Assembly (NCBI RefSeq): GCF_000373385.1
Contig: NZ_KB891317.1
Span: forward strand, 186,001-250,000
Length of the DNA stretch: 64,000 bases
Reading direction: 5' to 3'
From: Thiobacillus thioparus DSM 505
GTDB taxonomy: Bacteria > Pseudomonadota > Gammaproteobacteria > Burkholderiales > Thiobacillaceae
The translations under genes and the position numbers were made by a program. Shown here piece after piece: positions 9,131 to 18,150 of this stretch (the first letter of the stretch is position 1; each line of letters begins with the position of its first letter). Below the pieces are notes generated by a model, which ran no database searches, was not told where the DNA came from, and saw only the letters and a list, made by a program, of their open reading frames with translations.

Positions 9131-9779
9131 GATGTCTCTCAGGAAAAAAACAGTCGCGATGATGATAGCTGCTGGCGGGCTGGCCTGCACAACCGCATGG
9201 TCAACAAGCATATCGGTGGTGGGCCTGTTCAAGGACAAGGCGATCGTCAGCATCGATGGCGGAAAACCGCGCACCCTCAGCGCGGGGCAAATGGTCCAGG
9301 GCGTGAAACTGGTCTCTGCGGATTCCGACAGCGCCAGCTTCGATATTGAGGGCAAGCGCCGGACTCTGGGCATGGGCCAGTCGTTCGCGGGCGGGACGGC
9401 GACGGACAGCCGCCCGAGCATTTCCCTCACGGCCGACGCGCGTGGTCATTTTGCGGCGGCAGGCGCGCTCAACGGATATCCGATGACTTTTCTGGTCGAT
9501 ACGGGTGCTACCGCCATCGCCATCAGTGCAACCGAGGCCAAGCGTATCGGACTCGACTACCGGTCGGGCCAGGCGGTCGGCGTGGGGACGGCGGCGGGTG
9601 TGGTGCCTGCGTGGCGCGTCAAGTTCAATACGGTCAAGGTCGGTGGGATCTCGGTTAACCAGGTGGACGGGATGGTGGTGGAAACCGGTCTGAACATGCC
9701 GTTGCTGGGGATGAGCTTTCTGAACCGGATGGAAATGAAGCGCGATGGCCAGACGATGACGCTGACGCAGCGTTACTGA
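9129..9779 (+). CDS. Secreted retropepsin-like aspartic protease
   Basis: 216 residues. An N-terminal signal segment (LRKKTVAMMIAAGGLACTTAW) is followed by a small beta domain and then a clan AA aspartic protease half. The active-site motif is FLVDTGATAIAIS with Asp near residue 124, and the later GLNMPLLGMSFL matches the family's second signature. Such single-domain proteases act as dimers in the envelope; substrates are unknown. ATG codons at 9129 and 9132 are both possible, preceded by AGGA. It is divergent from the amidotransferase gene with overlapping starts. Confidence 0.85.
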   Translation: MMSLRKKTVAMMIAAGGLACTTAWSTSISVVGLFKDKAIVSIDGGKPRTLSAGQMVQGVKLVSADSDSASFDIEGKRRTLGMGQSFAGGTATDSRPSISLTADARGHFAAAGALNGYPMTFLVDTGATAIAISATEAKRIGLDYRSGQAVGVGTAAGVVPAWRVKFNTVKVGGISVNQVDGMVVETGLNMPLLGMSFLNRMEMKRDGQTMTLTQRY

Positions 9780-9790
9780 TTATTCGTAGG

Positions 9791-9833
9791 CATCAAAACA
9801 AAAGGCCTGCATTGCAGGCCTTTTGTTTTGATG
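9791..9833. terminator. Bidirectional terminator between protease gene and folE2
   Basis: A perfect inverted repeat: 21-base arms around one central base. The GC core AGGCCTGCA is flanked by A/T-rich arms (CAAAACAAA and its complement), so it can stop transcription from both convergent genes. Confidence 0.92.
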
Positions 9834-9918
9834 GTTCGGGTTGAGGTCGGGCCGGTTTCCGCGCGTGGCTCCGGTCGCTTCGCTTGCGTTGGCCTGCGTC
9901 GCAAGCGGGTCCGGCGCC

Positions 9919-10731
9919 TTACGCCTGACCCCGTTTGTCGCGTTCGATCACTGCATAGGCGCTGTGATTGTGGATCGACTCGAAGTTCTCGGCTTCCACC
10001 ACATACGCATCGATCAGCGGCTCGGCGTTCATCGCGGCGGCGACGTCGCGCACGATGTCCTCGACGAACTTGGGATTGTCATAGGCGCGCTCGGTGACGT
10101 ATTTTTCATCCGGTCGCTTCAGCAGCCCGAACAGCTCGCACGAGGCCTGATCCTCGACCTTGCGCACCAGATCCTCGATCCACAGGAAGCCGTTGGTCTT
10201 CGCGGTGACGGTGACGTGCGAGCGCTGGTTGTGCGCGCCATACTCGGAAATCTTCTTTGAGCACGGACACAGGCTGGTCACCGGCACCAGTACTTTGGTG
10301 GTGTGGGTGTACTGGCCGTTCTCGATTGCGCCGATGAAGGTCACCTCGTAATCGAGCAGGCTCTGCACGCCGGAGACGGGCGCGGCCTTGTTGACGAAGT
10401 AGGGGAAGCTCATTTCGATGTAGCCCGATTCGGCTTCCAGGCGCTCGACCATCTGGCGCAGCATGCCTTCGAAGTTTTCCACCGAAATCTCGCGCTCGCG
10501 CGTATTGAGGATCTCGATGAAACGCGACATGTGCGTGCCCTTGAAGTTGTGCGGCAGGAACACGTACATGTTGAAGGTGGCGATGGTGTGCTGGACGCCG
10601 CCGCTCTTGTCCGCCACGCGAACCGGGTGACGGATGCTCTTGATGCCGACCTTGTTGATGGCGATTTGCCGCGTGTCGGCCGAGCTTTGCACGTCCGGCA
10701 TGCAAACGGCGGTATCGCAAATCTGGTTCAT
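9919..10731 (-). CDS. folE2: GTP cyclohydrolase FolE2 (type IB)
   Basis: 270 residues of the COG1469 family, the FolE replacement that makes dihydroneopterin triphosphate for folate and queuosine precursors. The conserved segment with the key cysteine is [22 protein letters not shown], and the C-terminus has the family [17 protein letters not shown]. It lies 63 bases after dxs on the same strand, so it may be the last gene of the xseB-ispA-dxs transcript or have its own promoter. FolE2 can work with metals other than zinc. Confidence 0.95.
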   Translation of the reverse strand: MNQICDTAVCMPDVQSSADTRQIAINKVGIKSIRHPVRVADKSGGVQHTIATFNMYVFLPHNFKGTHMSRFIEILNTREREISVENFEGMLRQMVERLEAESGYIEMSFPYFVNKAAPVSGVQSLLDYEVTFIGAIENGQYTHTTKVLVPVTSLCPCSKKISEYGAHNQRSHVTVTAKTNGFLWIEDLVRKVEDQASCELFGLLKRPDEKYVTERAYDNPKFVEDIVRDVAAAMNAEPLIDAYVVEAENFESIHNHSAYAVIERDKRGQA

Positions 10732-10794
10732 GGCAGGCTCCTTGGTATCGATGCAGTTTAGACTAAGTATAAACTGCCGGAATAGTTGAGTAAA

Positions 10795-12651
10795 CTACTC
10801 GGGTAATAGGGTTATCCGTTGGCGGACGGCATGCTCGATGCCCGCGGCATCGAGTCCGCAGTCGGCCAGCATTCTGGCGGGGTCGCCATGTTCGATGAAG
10901 GTGTCGGGCAGGCCCAAATGCAGGATCGGCATGATGACTCCGAGTTCGGCCAGCGCCTCGGCCACTCCGGCGCCGGCGCCGCCCGCCACCGCGTTTTCCT
11001 CCAGCGTGACGAGCAGACGATGGCCGTGCGCCAGTTCGCGCAGCAGATCCAGATCCAGCGGCTTCACGAAGCGCATGTCGGCCACGCTGGCGTCGAGTGT
11101 TCCAGCAGCTTGAAGGGCGGGCGCGACCAGGCTGCCGAAGGCGATCAGCGCCACGTCATGGCCGCGTCGCCGCAGCACGCCCTTGCCGATCTCGACAGCA
11201 TCGAGCCCGGCGTCTATCGTGGCGCCGACTCCACTGCCGCGCGGATAGCGCACAGCCGAAGGACCTTCGTGCAGGAAGGCGGTGGTCAAAAGTGCCCGGC
11301 ATTCGTTCTCATCCGATGGCGCGGCGATCAGCATGTTGGGGATACAGCGCAGGAAAGAGAGATCGAAGCTGCCGGCATGGGTGGGGCCGTCTGCGCCGAC
11401 CAGACCCGCACGGTCGATCGCCAGCATCACCGGCAGATTCTGCAGGGCGACGTCGTGGATCAACTGGTCGTAGGCGCGCTGCAGGAAGGTCGAGTAGATC
11501 GCCACCACCGGCTTGATGCCTTCGCAGGCGAGGCCGGCGGCAAAGGTCAGCGCATGCTGTTCGGCGATGCCGACATCGAAGTAGCGCTTGGGATAATCCT
11601 GCGAGAAGCGCACCAGGCCGGAGCCCTCGCGCATCGCGGGGGTGATGCCGACCAGTCGCGTGTCGGCGGCGGCCATGTCGCACAGCCAGTCGCCGAACAC
11701 TTGCGTGTAGGTGGGCTTGCCACCGGTTTTCTCCGCGACGCCCGCAGCGGGGTCGAAACGCGATACGCCGTGATACAGGCAGGGATTGGCTTCAGCGGGC
11801 GCGTAGCCTTTGCCTTTGCGGGTGACCACATGCAGGAATTGCGGGCCATTGAGTTGCTTGATGTTGGAGAGCGTGTCCAGCAGTACATCGAAGTCATGGC
11901 CGTCGATCGGGCCGATGTAGTTGAAACCGAATTCCTCGAACAATGTGCCCGGCGTCACCATGCCCTTCATGTGTTCCTCGGCGCGTTTGGCGAGTTCGCG
12001 GATCGGCGGGGCGACGGACAGCACTTTCTCGCCGGCGCGGCGTGCCGCAGCATAGAACTTGCCCGACATCAGCCGAGCCAGATAGTTGTTGAGCGCGCCG
12101 ACGTTGGGCGAGATCGACATGTCGTTGTCGTTCAGCACCACCAGCAGGGGGAGGTCGGTCGCCCCGGCGTTGTTGAGCGCTTCGAACGCCATGCCGGCGG
12201 TCATCGCGCCATCGCCGATGATGGCCACGGCGCGCTGGCTGCTACCCAGTTGATGAAAGGCTTCGGCCATGCCGAGTGCCGCCGAGATCGACGTGCTGGA
12301 GTGGCCGGCGCCGAAGGCGTCGAACGTGCTTTCGGCGCGGCGCGGGAATCCGGCGATGCCGCCCGGCTGGCGCAGGCCGGCCATCCCGGCACGACGACCG
12401 GTCAGAATCTTGTGGGCGTAGGTCTGGTGGCCGACGTCCCATACGATGCGGTCGCGCGGGGTGTCGTATACATAGTGCAGGGCGATCGTAAGTTCCACCG
12501 TGCCGAGATTGGAGGCGAGATGGCCGCCGGTCTGGCCAACTGAGTTGACCAGGAATTCGCGCAGTTCGTTGGCGAGTTTGGGCAGATCGGTAGGCGAGAG
12601 TGCGCGCAGTTCGTCCGGCGAATTGATGGTGTCGAGCAGGGACGTGGGCAT
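10795..12651 (-). CDS. dxs: 1-deoxy-D-xylulose-5-phosphate synthase
   Basis: 618 residues. It condenses pyruvate and glyceraldehyde-3-phosphate with thiamine diphosphate in the first step of the MEP isoprenoid pathway. The N-terminus has [20 protein letters not shown] and the thiamine-binding [16 protein letters not shown]. The C-terminal transketolase parts show [10 protein letters not shown] and [14 protein letters not shown] use the ATG at 12651, two bases after the ispA stop codon; the frame is open further upstream only across ispA. It forms the classic xseB-ispA-dxs set. Confidence 0.97.
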   Translation of the reverse strand: MPTSLLDTINSPDELRALSPTDLPKLANELREFLVNSVGQTGGHLASNLGTVELTIALHYVYDTPRDRIVWDVGHQTYAHKILTGRRAGMAGLRQPGGIAGFPRRAESTFDAFGAGHSSTSISAALGMAEAFHQLGSSQRAVAIIGDGAMTAGMAFEALNNAGATDLPLLVVLNDNDMSISPNVGALNNYLARLMSGKFYAAARRAGEKVLSVAPPIRELAKRAEEHMKGMVTPGTLFEEFGFNYIGPIDGHDFDVLLDTLSNIKQLNGPQFLHVVTRKGKGYAPAEANPCLYHGVSRFDPAAGVAEKTGGKPTYTQVFGDWLCDMAAADTRLVGITPAMREGSGLVRFSQDYPKRYFDVGIAEQHALTFAAGLACEGIKPVVAIYSTFLQRAYDQLIHDVALQNLPVMLAIDRAGLVGADGPTHAGSFDLSFLRCIPNMLIAAPSDENECRALLTTAFLHEGPSAVRYPRGSGVGATIDAGLDAVEIGKGVLRRRGHDVALIAFGSLVAPALQAAGTLDASVADMRFVKPLDLDLLRELAHGHRLLVTLEENAVAGGAGAGVAEALAELGVIMPILHLGLPDTFIEHGDPARMLADCGLDAAGIEHAVRQRITLLPE

Positions 12652-12652
12652 G

Positions 12653-13540
12653 TCAGAACGTCCGCTCGATGACGAAGTCGGCCAGCTGGCGCAAGCGTGC
12701 TGCGGGCGGCCCAAGCTCGGCCAGTGCGGCGTGGGCATCGGCGCGCAGTTCCTGCGCGAGTTCGCGTGCGCGTGTTGTCCCGAGCAGGCTGACGTAGGTC
12801 GGTTTGTTGTTGGCCGCGTCCTTGCCCGCGGTCTTGCCCAGCGTCGCAGTGGGGGCCTCGGCATCGAGCACGTCGTCGACCACCTGGAAGGCGAGGCCGA
12901 TGCACTTGGCGTAATGGTCGAGCGCTGCGGCGGTCGTGTCGGACAGCGTGCCGCACTGCGCACCCAACAGCACCGAGGCGCGGATCAGCGCGCCTGTCTT
13001 GTGGATGTGCATGAATTCGAGTTCGGTCAGGTCGAGTGGTTTGCCGACGCTGGCCAGATCGATCGCCTGGCCGCCGGCCATGCCGCGCGAGCCGGCTGCT
13101 TGCGCCAGTAGCTGCACCATCTTCAGTTGCGTCGCCGCATCGTCGGCGAGCGCCCGCGATGCGAGGATGTCGAACGCCAGGCTCTGCAGGGCATCGCCCA
13201 CCAGCAGTGCGGTGGCTTCGTCGAACTCGACGTGCACCGTGGGTTTGCCGCGTCGCAGCGCGTCGTCATCCATCGCCGGCATGTCGTCGTGCACCAGCGA
13301 GTAGGCATGGATCAGTTCGACTGCCGCCGCGGCGTGCTGGACGCGTTCAGGGGTGGCGCCCGTGACGTCGGCGGCGGCGAATGCCAGCAGCGGGCGCACG
13401 CGCTTGCCGCCGCCCAGGACGGCATAGCGCATGGCCTCGTGCAGGCGTTGCGGGGCAATGCTGGATGGCGGGAGCCACTCGGCCAGCACGCTTTCCATGC
13501 GCGTCTGGCATGCCTGGGTCCAGGCGGAAAAATCAGTCAT
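12653..13540 (-). CDS. ispA: Farnesyl diphosphate synthase (polyprenyl synthetase)
   Basis: 295 residues starting [12 protein letters not shown]. The two aspartate-rich magnesium sites are present: DDMPAMDDD (first) and DDVLD (second), with GGKRVRP for substrate binding. It makes farnesyl diphosphate from IPP and DMAPP. The start at 13540 gives an 8-base overlap with xseB, so translation is probably coupled. The gene precedes dxs directly. Confidence 0.95.
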   Translation of the reverse strand: MTDFSAWTQACQTRMESVLAEWLPPSSIAPQRLHEAMRYAVLGGGKRVRPLLAFAAADVTGATPERVQHAAAAVELIHAYSLVHDDMPAMDDDALRRGKPTVHVEFDEATALLVGDALQSLAFDILASRALADDAATQLKMVQLLAQAAGSRGMAGGQAIDLASVGKPLDLTELEFMHIHKTGALIRASVLLGAQCGTLSDTTAAALDHYAKCIGLAFQVVDDVLDAEAPTATLGKTAGKDAANNKPTYVSLLGTTRARELAQELRADAHAALAELGPPAARLRQLADFVIERTF

Positions 13541-13775
13541 CGGTGTCTTCGGTCTTGAAAGGCTGCAAGGCCCCATTTTCCAGAATCTTCACCTGCTGCT
13601 CGGCATCGGCAAGCTGCAGGCGACAGTATTGCAATAGCTCGGCGCCGCGCTTGTAGGCCGTCAGCGAGGTTTCCAATGGCAACTGGCCGGATTCCATTTC
13701 GGCCACGATAGTTTCCAGTTCGGCCAGTGCGGACTCGTAATCTTTGGGGGGTGTGGTGGCGCGGGACTTGGCCAT
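13533..13775 (-). CDS. xseB: Exodeoxyribonuclease VII small subunit
   Basis: 80 residues, the usual length for XseB. The family pattern YESALAELETIVAEMESGQLPLE followed by SLTAYKRGAELLQYCR is present. Several small subunits bind one XseA to make a single-strand-specific nuclease; xseA is not in the window. First gene of the xseB-ispA-dxs group, transcribed divergently from the Rieske oxygenase gene. Confidence 0.95.
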   Translation of the reverse strand: MAKSRATTPPKDYESALAELETIVAEMESGQLPLETSLTAYKRGAELLQYCRLQLADAEQQVKILENGALQPFKTEDTDD

Positions 13776-13871
13776 GAATATCGAACCCGGCGGAGAAAGG
13801 ACGATACTTTAACAAATTCAGCGTTGAGGCGCCTCCCCGGGTATACGGCTATGCTAGAATTTTGCGCTTTC

Positions 13872-14026
13872 CCTGCCTGACGGTGCTTTCGTCTGACAGG
13901 GGGTCATCCGTACCCGCACCCCTCAAGGGGCGGGGTAGGCCGTGATTGTCAAGACGCTAAAGCGCCAGCAACCACGCTCTAAATCCGGTGGGTCATTTAC
14001 TTGCCGCTCCAGTGTCATTACTGGAG
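13872..14026 (+). promoter_or_regulatory. Structured leader before the Rieske oxygenase gene
   Basis: Three potential hairpins lie ahead of the ATG at 14054. The first is 13872-13900, with two 11-base arms, two mismatches and a 7-base loop. The second is a C-rich/G-rich pair around CCCCTCAAGGGG at about 13913-13935. The third is 14007-14026, CTCCAGT/ACTGGAG with a 6-base loop. A G-rich segment follows the last. The stretch from about 13870 to 14053 has no ORF. I could not match it to a known riboswitch consensus, so this is an RNA-structure candidate only. Confidence 0.4.
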
Positions 14027-14053
14027 GGGGCTTGGTTTTGAGTAGGGTACGCC

Positions 14054-15166
14054 ATGAGCGATCTCGCCGAATCCAGCGCCTTGTCGCTAACTTCGCCTCA
14101 GCTGCCAGTTTCCTGGTACTTCGATCCAGCCATCTATGCGCTGGAGCTCGAGCATTTGTTCAAGCAGGGTCCCGGTTATGCGGGCCATCGGTTGATGGTG
14201 CCCGAGCCGGGCGACTATCACGCGCTGGAAATGTTCGACGGCGCGAAAATGCTGGTCAACGGCGGAACGAATATCGCGTTGTTGTCCAATGTGTGCCGTC
14301 ATCGCCAGGCGCTGATGCTGACCGGTCGCGGCAAGCTGCCGTCCAACAACATCGTCTGCCCGATCCATCGCTGGACCTATGACAGCCAGGGCCAGTTGAT
14401 GGGGGCGCCGGAGTTCCCCGGCAATCCCTGCCTGAACCTGAACCGTACCGGCCTGCAAAACTGGCAGGGCCTGCTGTTTGCCGGCAAGCGCGATGTACAG
14501 GCCGATCTGGCCGGTATGCAGGCGGCGCGCGAACTGGATTTTTCGGGCTTCATGCTCGATCGCGTGCAGGTCACGCATTACGCCTGCAACTGGAAGACCT
14601 TTATTGAAGTGTACCTGGAGGACTACCACGTCGCGCCATATCACCCAGGCCTCGGCCATTTTGTCACCTGTGACGACCTCAATTGGGAATACGGCGACTG
14701 GTGGTCGGTGCAGACGGTGGGCGTGAACCGGGGGCTCTCCAAGGCGGGCTCGCAGGTCTACCAGAAATGGCATGAGCAGGTTCTGGCGTATGACCGGGGC
14801 ACGGTGCCGGCGCACGGGTCGATCTGGCTGACCTATTACCCTGGCCTGATGGTTGAGTGGTATCCGCATGTACTGGTGGTGTCGTCGATCGTACCGACCG
14901 GCGTCGAGTCGTGCACCAACGTCGTCGAGTTCTACTATCCCGAGGACATCGCCTTGTTCGAACGCGCCTTCATCGAGGCCGAGCAGGCGGCTTACCACGA
15001 GACTGCGATGGAGGACGAGGATATCTGCGAGCGCATGCACAAGGGGCGGCGCGCGCTATACCAGCAGGGCATTTCCGAGACCGGGCCGTACCAGTCCCCG
15101 CTGGAGGACGGCATGATGCATTTCCATTCCTTCCTGCGGCGCGAGATCGAGCCGCATCTCAAATGA
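14054..15166 (+). CDS. Rieske [2Fe-2S] non-heme iron oxygenase, alpha-type subunit
   Basis: 370 residues. The Rieske cluster ligands are C81-x-H83 (CRHRQ) and C102-x2-H105 (CPIHRW), although the usual GxG around the second pair is absent. The catalytic iron site is suggested by the histidines in EVYLEDYHVAPYHPGL, typical of ring-hydroxylating oxygenase alpha subunits. No reductase or ferredoxin gene is adjacent, so electrons must come from elsewhere. The substrate is unknown. It is followed by a strong terminator and then an EamA exporter gene. Confidence 0.85.
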   Translation: MSDLAESSALSLTSPQLPVSWYFDPAIYALELEHLFKQGPGYAGHRLMVPEPGDYHALEMFDGAKMLVNGGTNIALLSNVCRHRQALMLTGRGKLPSNNIVCPIHRWTYDSQGQLMGAPEFPGNPCLNLNRTGLQNWQGLLFAGKRDVQADLAGMQAARELDFSGFMLDRVQVTHYACNWKTFIEVYLEDYHVAPYHPGLGHFVTCDDLNWEYGDWWSVQTVGVNRGLSKAGSQVYQKWHEQVLAYDRGTVPAHGSIWLTYYPGLMVEWYPHVLVVSSIVPTGVESCTNVVEFYYPEDIALFERAFIEAEQAAYHETAMEDEDICERMHKGRRALYQQGISETGPYQSPLEDGMMHFHSFLRREIEPHLK

Positions 15167-15185
15167 GAGGGGTGAGCATTCCGAG

Positions 15186-15212
15186 CGGGCGGCCGATGCC
15201 GCCCGTTTTTTT
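15186..15212 (+). terminator. Rho-independent terminator after the Rieske gene
   Basis: CGGGCGGC and its exact complement GCCGCCCG flank a CGAT loop and are followed by seven T. It ends the Rieske transcript 20 bases after its stop and finishes only 12 bases before the next annotated ATG. Confidence 0.92.
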
Positions 15213-15224
15213 CGTCTGCCCGCC

Positions 15225-16091
15225 ATGAAATCGAGCTGGATGCTGGTGGCGGCTGCCTTGTTCGCACTGATGAGCGTGCTGGTGAAACACGCATCCGCAA
15301 GCTTCTCGCCCGCCGAACTGGTGTTCTATCGCTCGGCATTCGGCCTGATGGCGATCTGGGCGGCAATCGCCATCCGCCATCGCCAGTTGTGGGCCCCACT
15401 TGCCACGCCTTGTTTCAACGCCCATCTGTGGCGCGGACTGGCGGGTTTCACTGCGCTGGTGCTGTTCTTCTACGCATTGTCGCAACTGCCGCTCGCCACC
15501 GCGGTCACCCTCAATTACACGGCTCCGCTGTTTCTTGCCGCCTTGTCGGCCTGGTGGTTGCGCGAACGCCACGGACGTGGCCTCGTCGGCGCGGTACTGA
15601 TGGGCTTCGTCGGCGTATTGCTCTTGTTGCGGCCGCAGGTTCAGGGTCAGGCCTGGCTGCCTGCATTGGCCGGCCTGGCGTCGGGGATGCTGGCCGCGGT
15701 GGCCTACGTCAACGTCAAGAATCTGGGCAGGCTGGGCGAGTCCGAATGGCGTGTGGTGTTTTACTTCACGCTGCTATCGACCGCGGGCGGCGCCGCCTGG
15801 ATGGTGCTGGCCGGGTCTCACATTCCGCAGCGGGCCGACTGGCCGTGGTTGATCGGCATCGGCGCCACCGCCACAGTCGCGCAACTGGCGTTGACGCGGG
15901 CATATCATCGCGGCCGCACGCTCACGGTCGGCTCGCTGGCCTACACCACGGTCGGATTTTCCGCCTTGTACGGTGTGCTGCTGTTCGGTGAACGACTGTC
16001 GCTGATGGCGTGGGTGGGCATGGCAGTCGTGGCAGTCGCAGGCATCTGGGCAGTACGTGCGTCAACCTCAACCCCGCCCGATTCGCTATAG
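15225..16091 (+). CDS. EamA/DMT-superfamily transporter
   Basis: 288 residues with about ten hydrophobic segments in two repeated halves, as expected for DMT-family exporters. Visible family features are the FYRS segment after the second helix, the TAVTLNYTAPLFLA helix, and the C-terminal YTTVGFSALYGVLLFGE. The substrate cannot be predicted. The ATG at 15225 lies just behind a terminator and lacks an obvious ribosome site; in-frame ATG codons slightly downstream (15240) are alternatives. It is followed by the SpoIIAA-like gene after 27 bases. Confidence 0.85.
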   Translation: MKSSWMLVAAALFALMSVLVKHASASFSPAELVFYRSAFGLMAIWAAIAIRHRQLWAPLATPCFNAHLWRGLAGFTALVLFFYALSQLPLATAVTLNYTAPLFLAALSAWWLRERHGRGLVGAVLMGFVGVLLLLRPQVQGQAWLPALAGLASGMLAAVAYVNVKNLGRLGESEWRVVFYFTLLSTAGGAAWMVLAGSHIPQRADWPWLIGIGATATVAQLALTRAYHRGRTLTVGSLAYTTVGFSALYGVLLFGERLSLMAWVGMAVVAVAGIWAVRASTSTPPDSL

Positions 16092-16118
16092 TGAAAGCAC
16101 TTTCCAGAGGAGCGCACC

Positions 16119-16487
16119 ATGATCAGCCTGAACGTCAAGGGTAACCAGATCGCCGTCACTGTAATGGGCCAATTCACGCTGGCCGATTATCAGGAGTTTG
16201 AACAGGCGGTGAACTATGGCATCCAGTTCCAGGGTACGGTCAACCTGCTGTTCGATCTGCGTGACATGCTGTCGTTCAGTGTCGACGTGGCGTGGGAGGA
16301 GCTGAAGTTTTCGCGCGAGCACAAAACCGATTTCGGCCGTATCGCCATTCTGACCGGCGACCAGTGGGTGGCGTGGAGCATGTGGGTGAACCGCATGTTC
16401 ATGTCGGCGGATATCCGTCTGTTCGACGATCTGGACATGGCCCAGGCCTGGGTGACGGGCGGCGAGTGGCCGGCTGCGGCAGGCTGA
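16119..16487 (+). CDS. SpoIIAA-like (STAS-fold) protein
   Basis: 122 residues resembling the SpoIIAA-like family (PF11964 type), whose STAS fold is linked to the Sec14 fold. It begins MISLNVKGNQIAVTVMGQFTLADY and includes the strand-helix NLLFDLRDM. There is a strong ribosome site (AGAGGAG) 7 bases before the ATG. No partner kinase or phosphatase is nearby. It probably shares a transcript with the transporter upstream. Confidence 0.75.
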   Translation: MISLNVKGNQIAVTVMGQFTLADYQEFEQAVNYGIQFQGTVNLLFDLRDMLSFSVDVAWEELKFSREHKTDFGRIAILTGDQWVAWSMWVNRMFMSADIRLFDDLDMAQAWVTGGEWPAAAG

Positions 16488-16522
16488 GGCGAGCCGCGTA
16501 CGGCGGGCGTGTACCGTTCATG

Positions 16523-17290
16523 TCATGAGGGGATGCGGCGCGCCGGCCTGAAGACGTCCTGGTTGGCGTAATACGCCGCGTTTGCGTTGGCCGGGTCCCA
16601 GCCGGGGATGCCCTGCACCGGCAAGGGTGCGAGTTGGCGTGGCGAGTCGATCCCGGCGAGCGTACGAACCGACAATCCCTCCACAACATCGGGATCGAGC
16701 GACTCTGCAATCAGCGTCAGGCATTTTCCGGTCATTCCCGGGTAGGGGTCGAGCAGCTTTTCCAGCAGCGCATGGCCGACCACTACAAATTGCATCGTGG
16801 TTTCGACCTCATGCCGGTGGTCCCAGAACAGCGGCCGCCAGGCACGTTCGGCCAGCAGGGCCGGCCACACCGGATTGCGGCTGATCACCCATACACCGGA
16901 CTCGTCCAGCACGGTCAACGCATCGCGACGGCGGCCCCGGATTGGGCTGGTCTCGCCGACAATCGCATTGCCATGCGCCGCATTCAATGCAGCCTTGAAG
17001 CGCGGAAACCGCAGCCAGACCAGCGCGTTCAGCACGTCGTGCCAAGTCTCGGCGCGGGTCGGTACCTCGCCGGTCCGCAGGATATGCGTTTCGTAATCGC
17101 GCGCGGACAGGCGGCCGTCGGGCATAAAAAAACGCAGCGGCAGGCCGCTTGCGTTACGTGTATCGCGGCGGATGGCCTGGGCATTGAGCGCATCGAGGCA
17201 ATCCGGGCCGGGTGTGGGCTGGGCTCGTGCGAGGCCCAGCGCATCGATCAGCGCCAGATAAGGTGCGAACGCAGGGTGGTCGAACTTCAA
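16523..17290 (-). CDS. DUF3025 family protein
   Basis: 255 residues. The segment ETWHDVLNALVWLRFPRFKAALNAAH is characteristic of DUF3025, and the C-terminal half has histidine- and tryptophan-rich segments (RPLFWDHRHEVETTM). It has no signal peptide. The function of the family is unknown. The start overlaps the cnoX stop by four bases (ATGA), so it is the last gene of the pip-cnoX operon. Confidence 0.8.
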   Translation of the reverse strand: MKFDHPAFAPYLALIDALGLARAQPTPGPDCLDALNAQAIRRDTRNASGLPLRFFMPDGRLSARDYETHILRTGEVPTRAETWHDVLNALVWLRFPRFKAALNAAHGNAIVGETSPIRGRRRDALTVLDESGVWVISRNPVWPALLAERAWRPLFWDHRHEVETTMQFVVVGHALLEKLLDPYPGMTGKCLTLIAESLDPDVVEGLSVRTLAGIDSPRQLAPLPVQGIPGWDPANANAAYYANQDVFRPARRIPS

Positions 17291-18150
17291 TGCAGCGATT
17301 CGGAGAGTGCCTGGCGGTATTGCCGTGTCAGCGGATGCGCGCTGCCCAGCAGATCGAACAGGGCGAGCAGGCTGCTGCGGCCGATGTCATGGCGGTAGCT
17401 GCGATCGGTTCGGGCGACCCACAGCAACTCGTCCATGGCGGCAGCAAACTGGTCTGCCGCCAGTAACTGGGCCGCGCGCTGGAAATGCGCATCCAGGTCG
17501 TCCGGCTGCTGCGCAAGGCGGGCGTCGAGTTCGGACAGCGATGGCGCCTGGCGAGCGGTTTCGGCCAGGTTCAGGTGCGCATGCAGGCGGGCGATCTCGG
17601 GCTCTGCCCGTGCTTCCGGCGGTAGACTGTCGAGCAACTTCAGCGCCTGCTCGCCGTCGCCTTCTGCCCACAGCAATTTGGCGAGGTCACGCGGGATGGC
17701 CAGATTGTCGGGCTCGGCCATCGCCGCGTTGGCGAGCAGCATGCGCGCCTGCTGCACGTTGCCTGCCTGCCATGCGGCGATGCCGAGCGCGTGGGCGCGA
17801 TGGGCGTCGCCCGCAATGAAGCGGTCGAGCACTTCACGGAAGCTGCTGTCGGGATCGGCACCATGGATGGTGTGGGCGACCTCGCCGCGCCAGAAAAACT
17901 TCACCGTCGGCACCGAATTCACGCTGAAGCGGCGCGTCAGTTCGGGCAACTCGTCGGCGTTCAGCATGACGAGCAGGAACTTGCCGCCGTATTCGGCAGC
18001 AAGCTTTATCAGCCGCGGCATCAGGATGAAGCAGGGGCCGGCCTTGGGGGTCCAGAAATGCACCAGCACCGGGCCCTTGTGCGAGTTTTCCAGCACCAAC
18101 CGGTTGAAGTTTTCCGCGCTGGCATCGAAGACGTAAGGCGACAGGGCCAT
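17287..18150 (-). CDS. cnoX: CnoX/YbbN-type thioredoxin-TPR chaperone
   Basis: 287 residues: a thioredoxin-fold domain (about 1-110) followed by TPR-like helices, the architecture of CnoX (YbbN), which protects and hands over clients to GroEL or DnaK under oxidative stress. The redox motif reads WTPKAGPC, so the first cysteine of the CxxC pair is replaced by alanine and only the second remains. Members of this family often have lost the first cysteine, so it is probably not a disulfide reductase. It overlaps pip by one base and the DUF3025 gene by four. Confidence 0.85.
   Translation of the reverse strand: MALSPYVFDASAENFNRLVLENSHKGPVLVHFWTPKAGPCFILMPRLIKLAAEYGGKFLLVMLNADELPELTRRFSVNSVPTVKFFWRGEVAHTIHGADPDSSFREVLDRFIAGDAHRAHALGIAAWQAGNVQQARMLLANAAMAEPDNLAIPRDLAKLLWAEGDGEQALKLLDSLPPEARAEPEIARLHAHLNLAETARQAPSLSELDARLAQQPDDLDAHFQRAAQLLAADQFAAAMDELLWVARTDRSYRHDIGRSSLLALFDLLGSAHPLTRQYRQALSESLH

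Noticed and set aside
8420-9430. A 336-residue version of the amidotransferase starting at 9430
   Set aside because: The extra 100 residues would be read from the opposite strand of the protease gene and do not resemble any domain; the ATG at 9130 opens the conserved fold.
10819-12543. A 574-codon plus-strand frame opposite dxs
   Set aside because: Dxs is unmistakable on the other strand; the frame has no recognisable domain.
13872-14026. The leader as a known riboswitch or a tRNA
   Set aside because: No match to consensus boxes of common riboswitches and no tRNA cloverleaf with CCA end; kept only as an unidentified structure.
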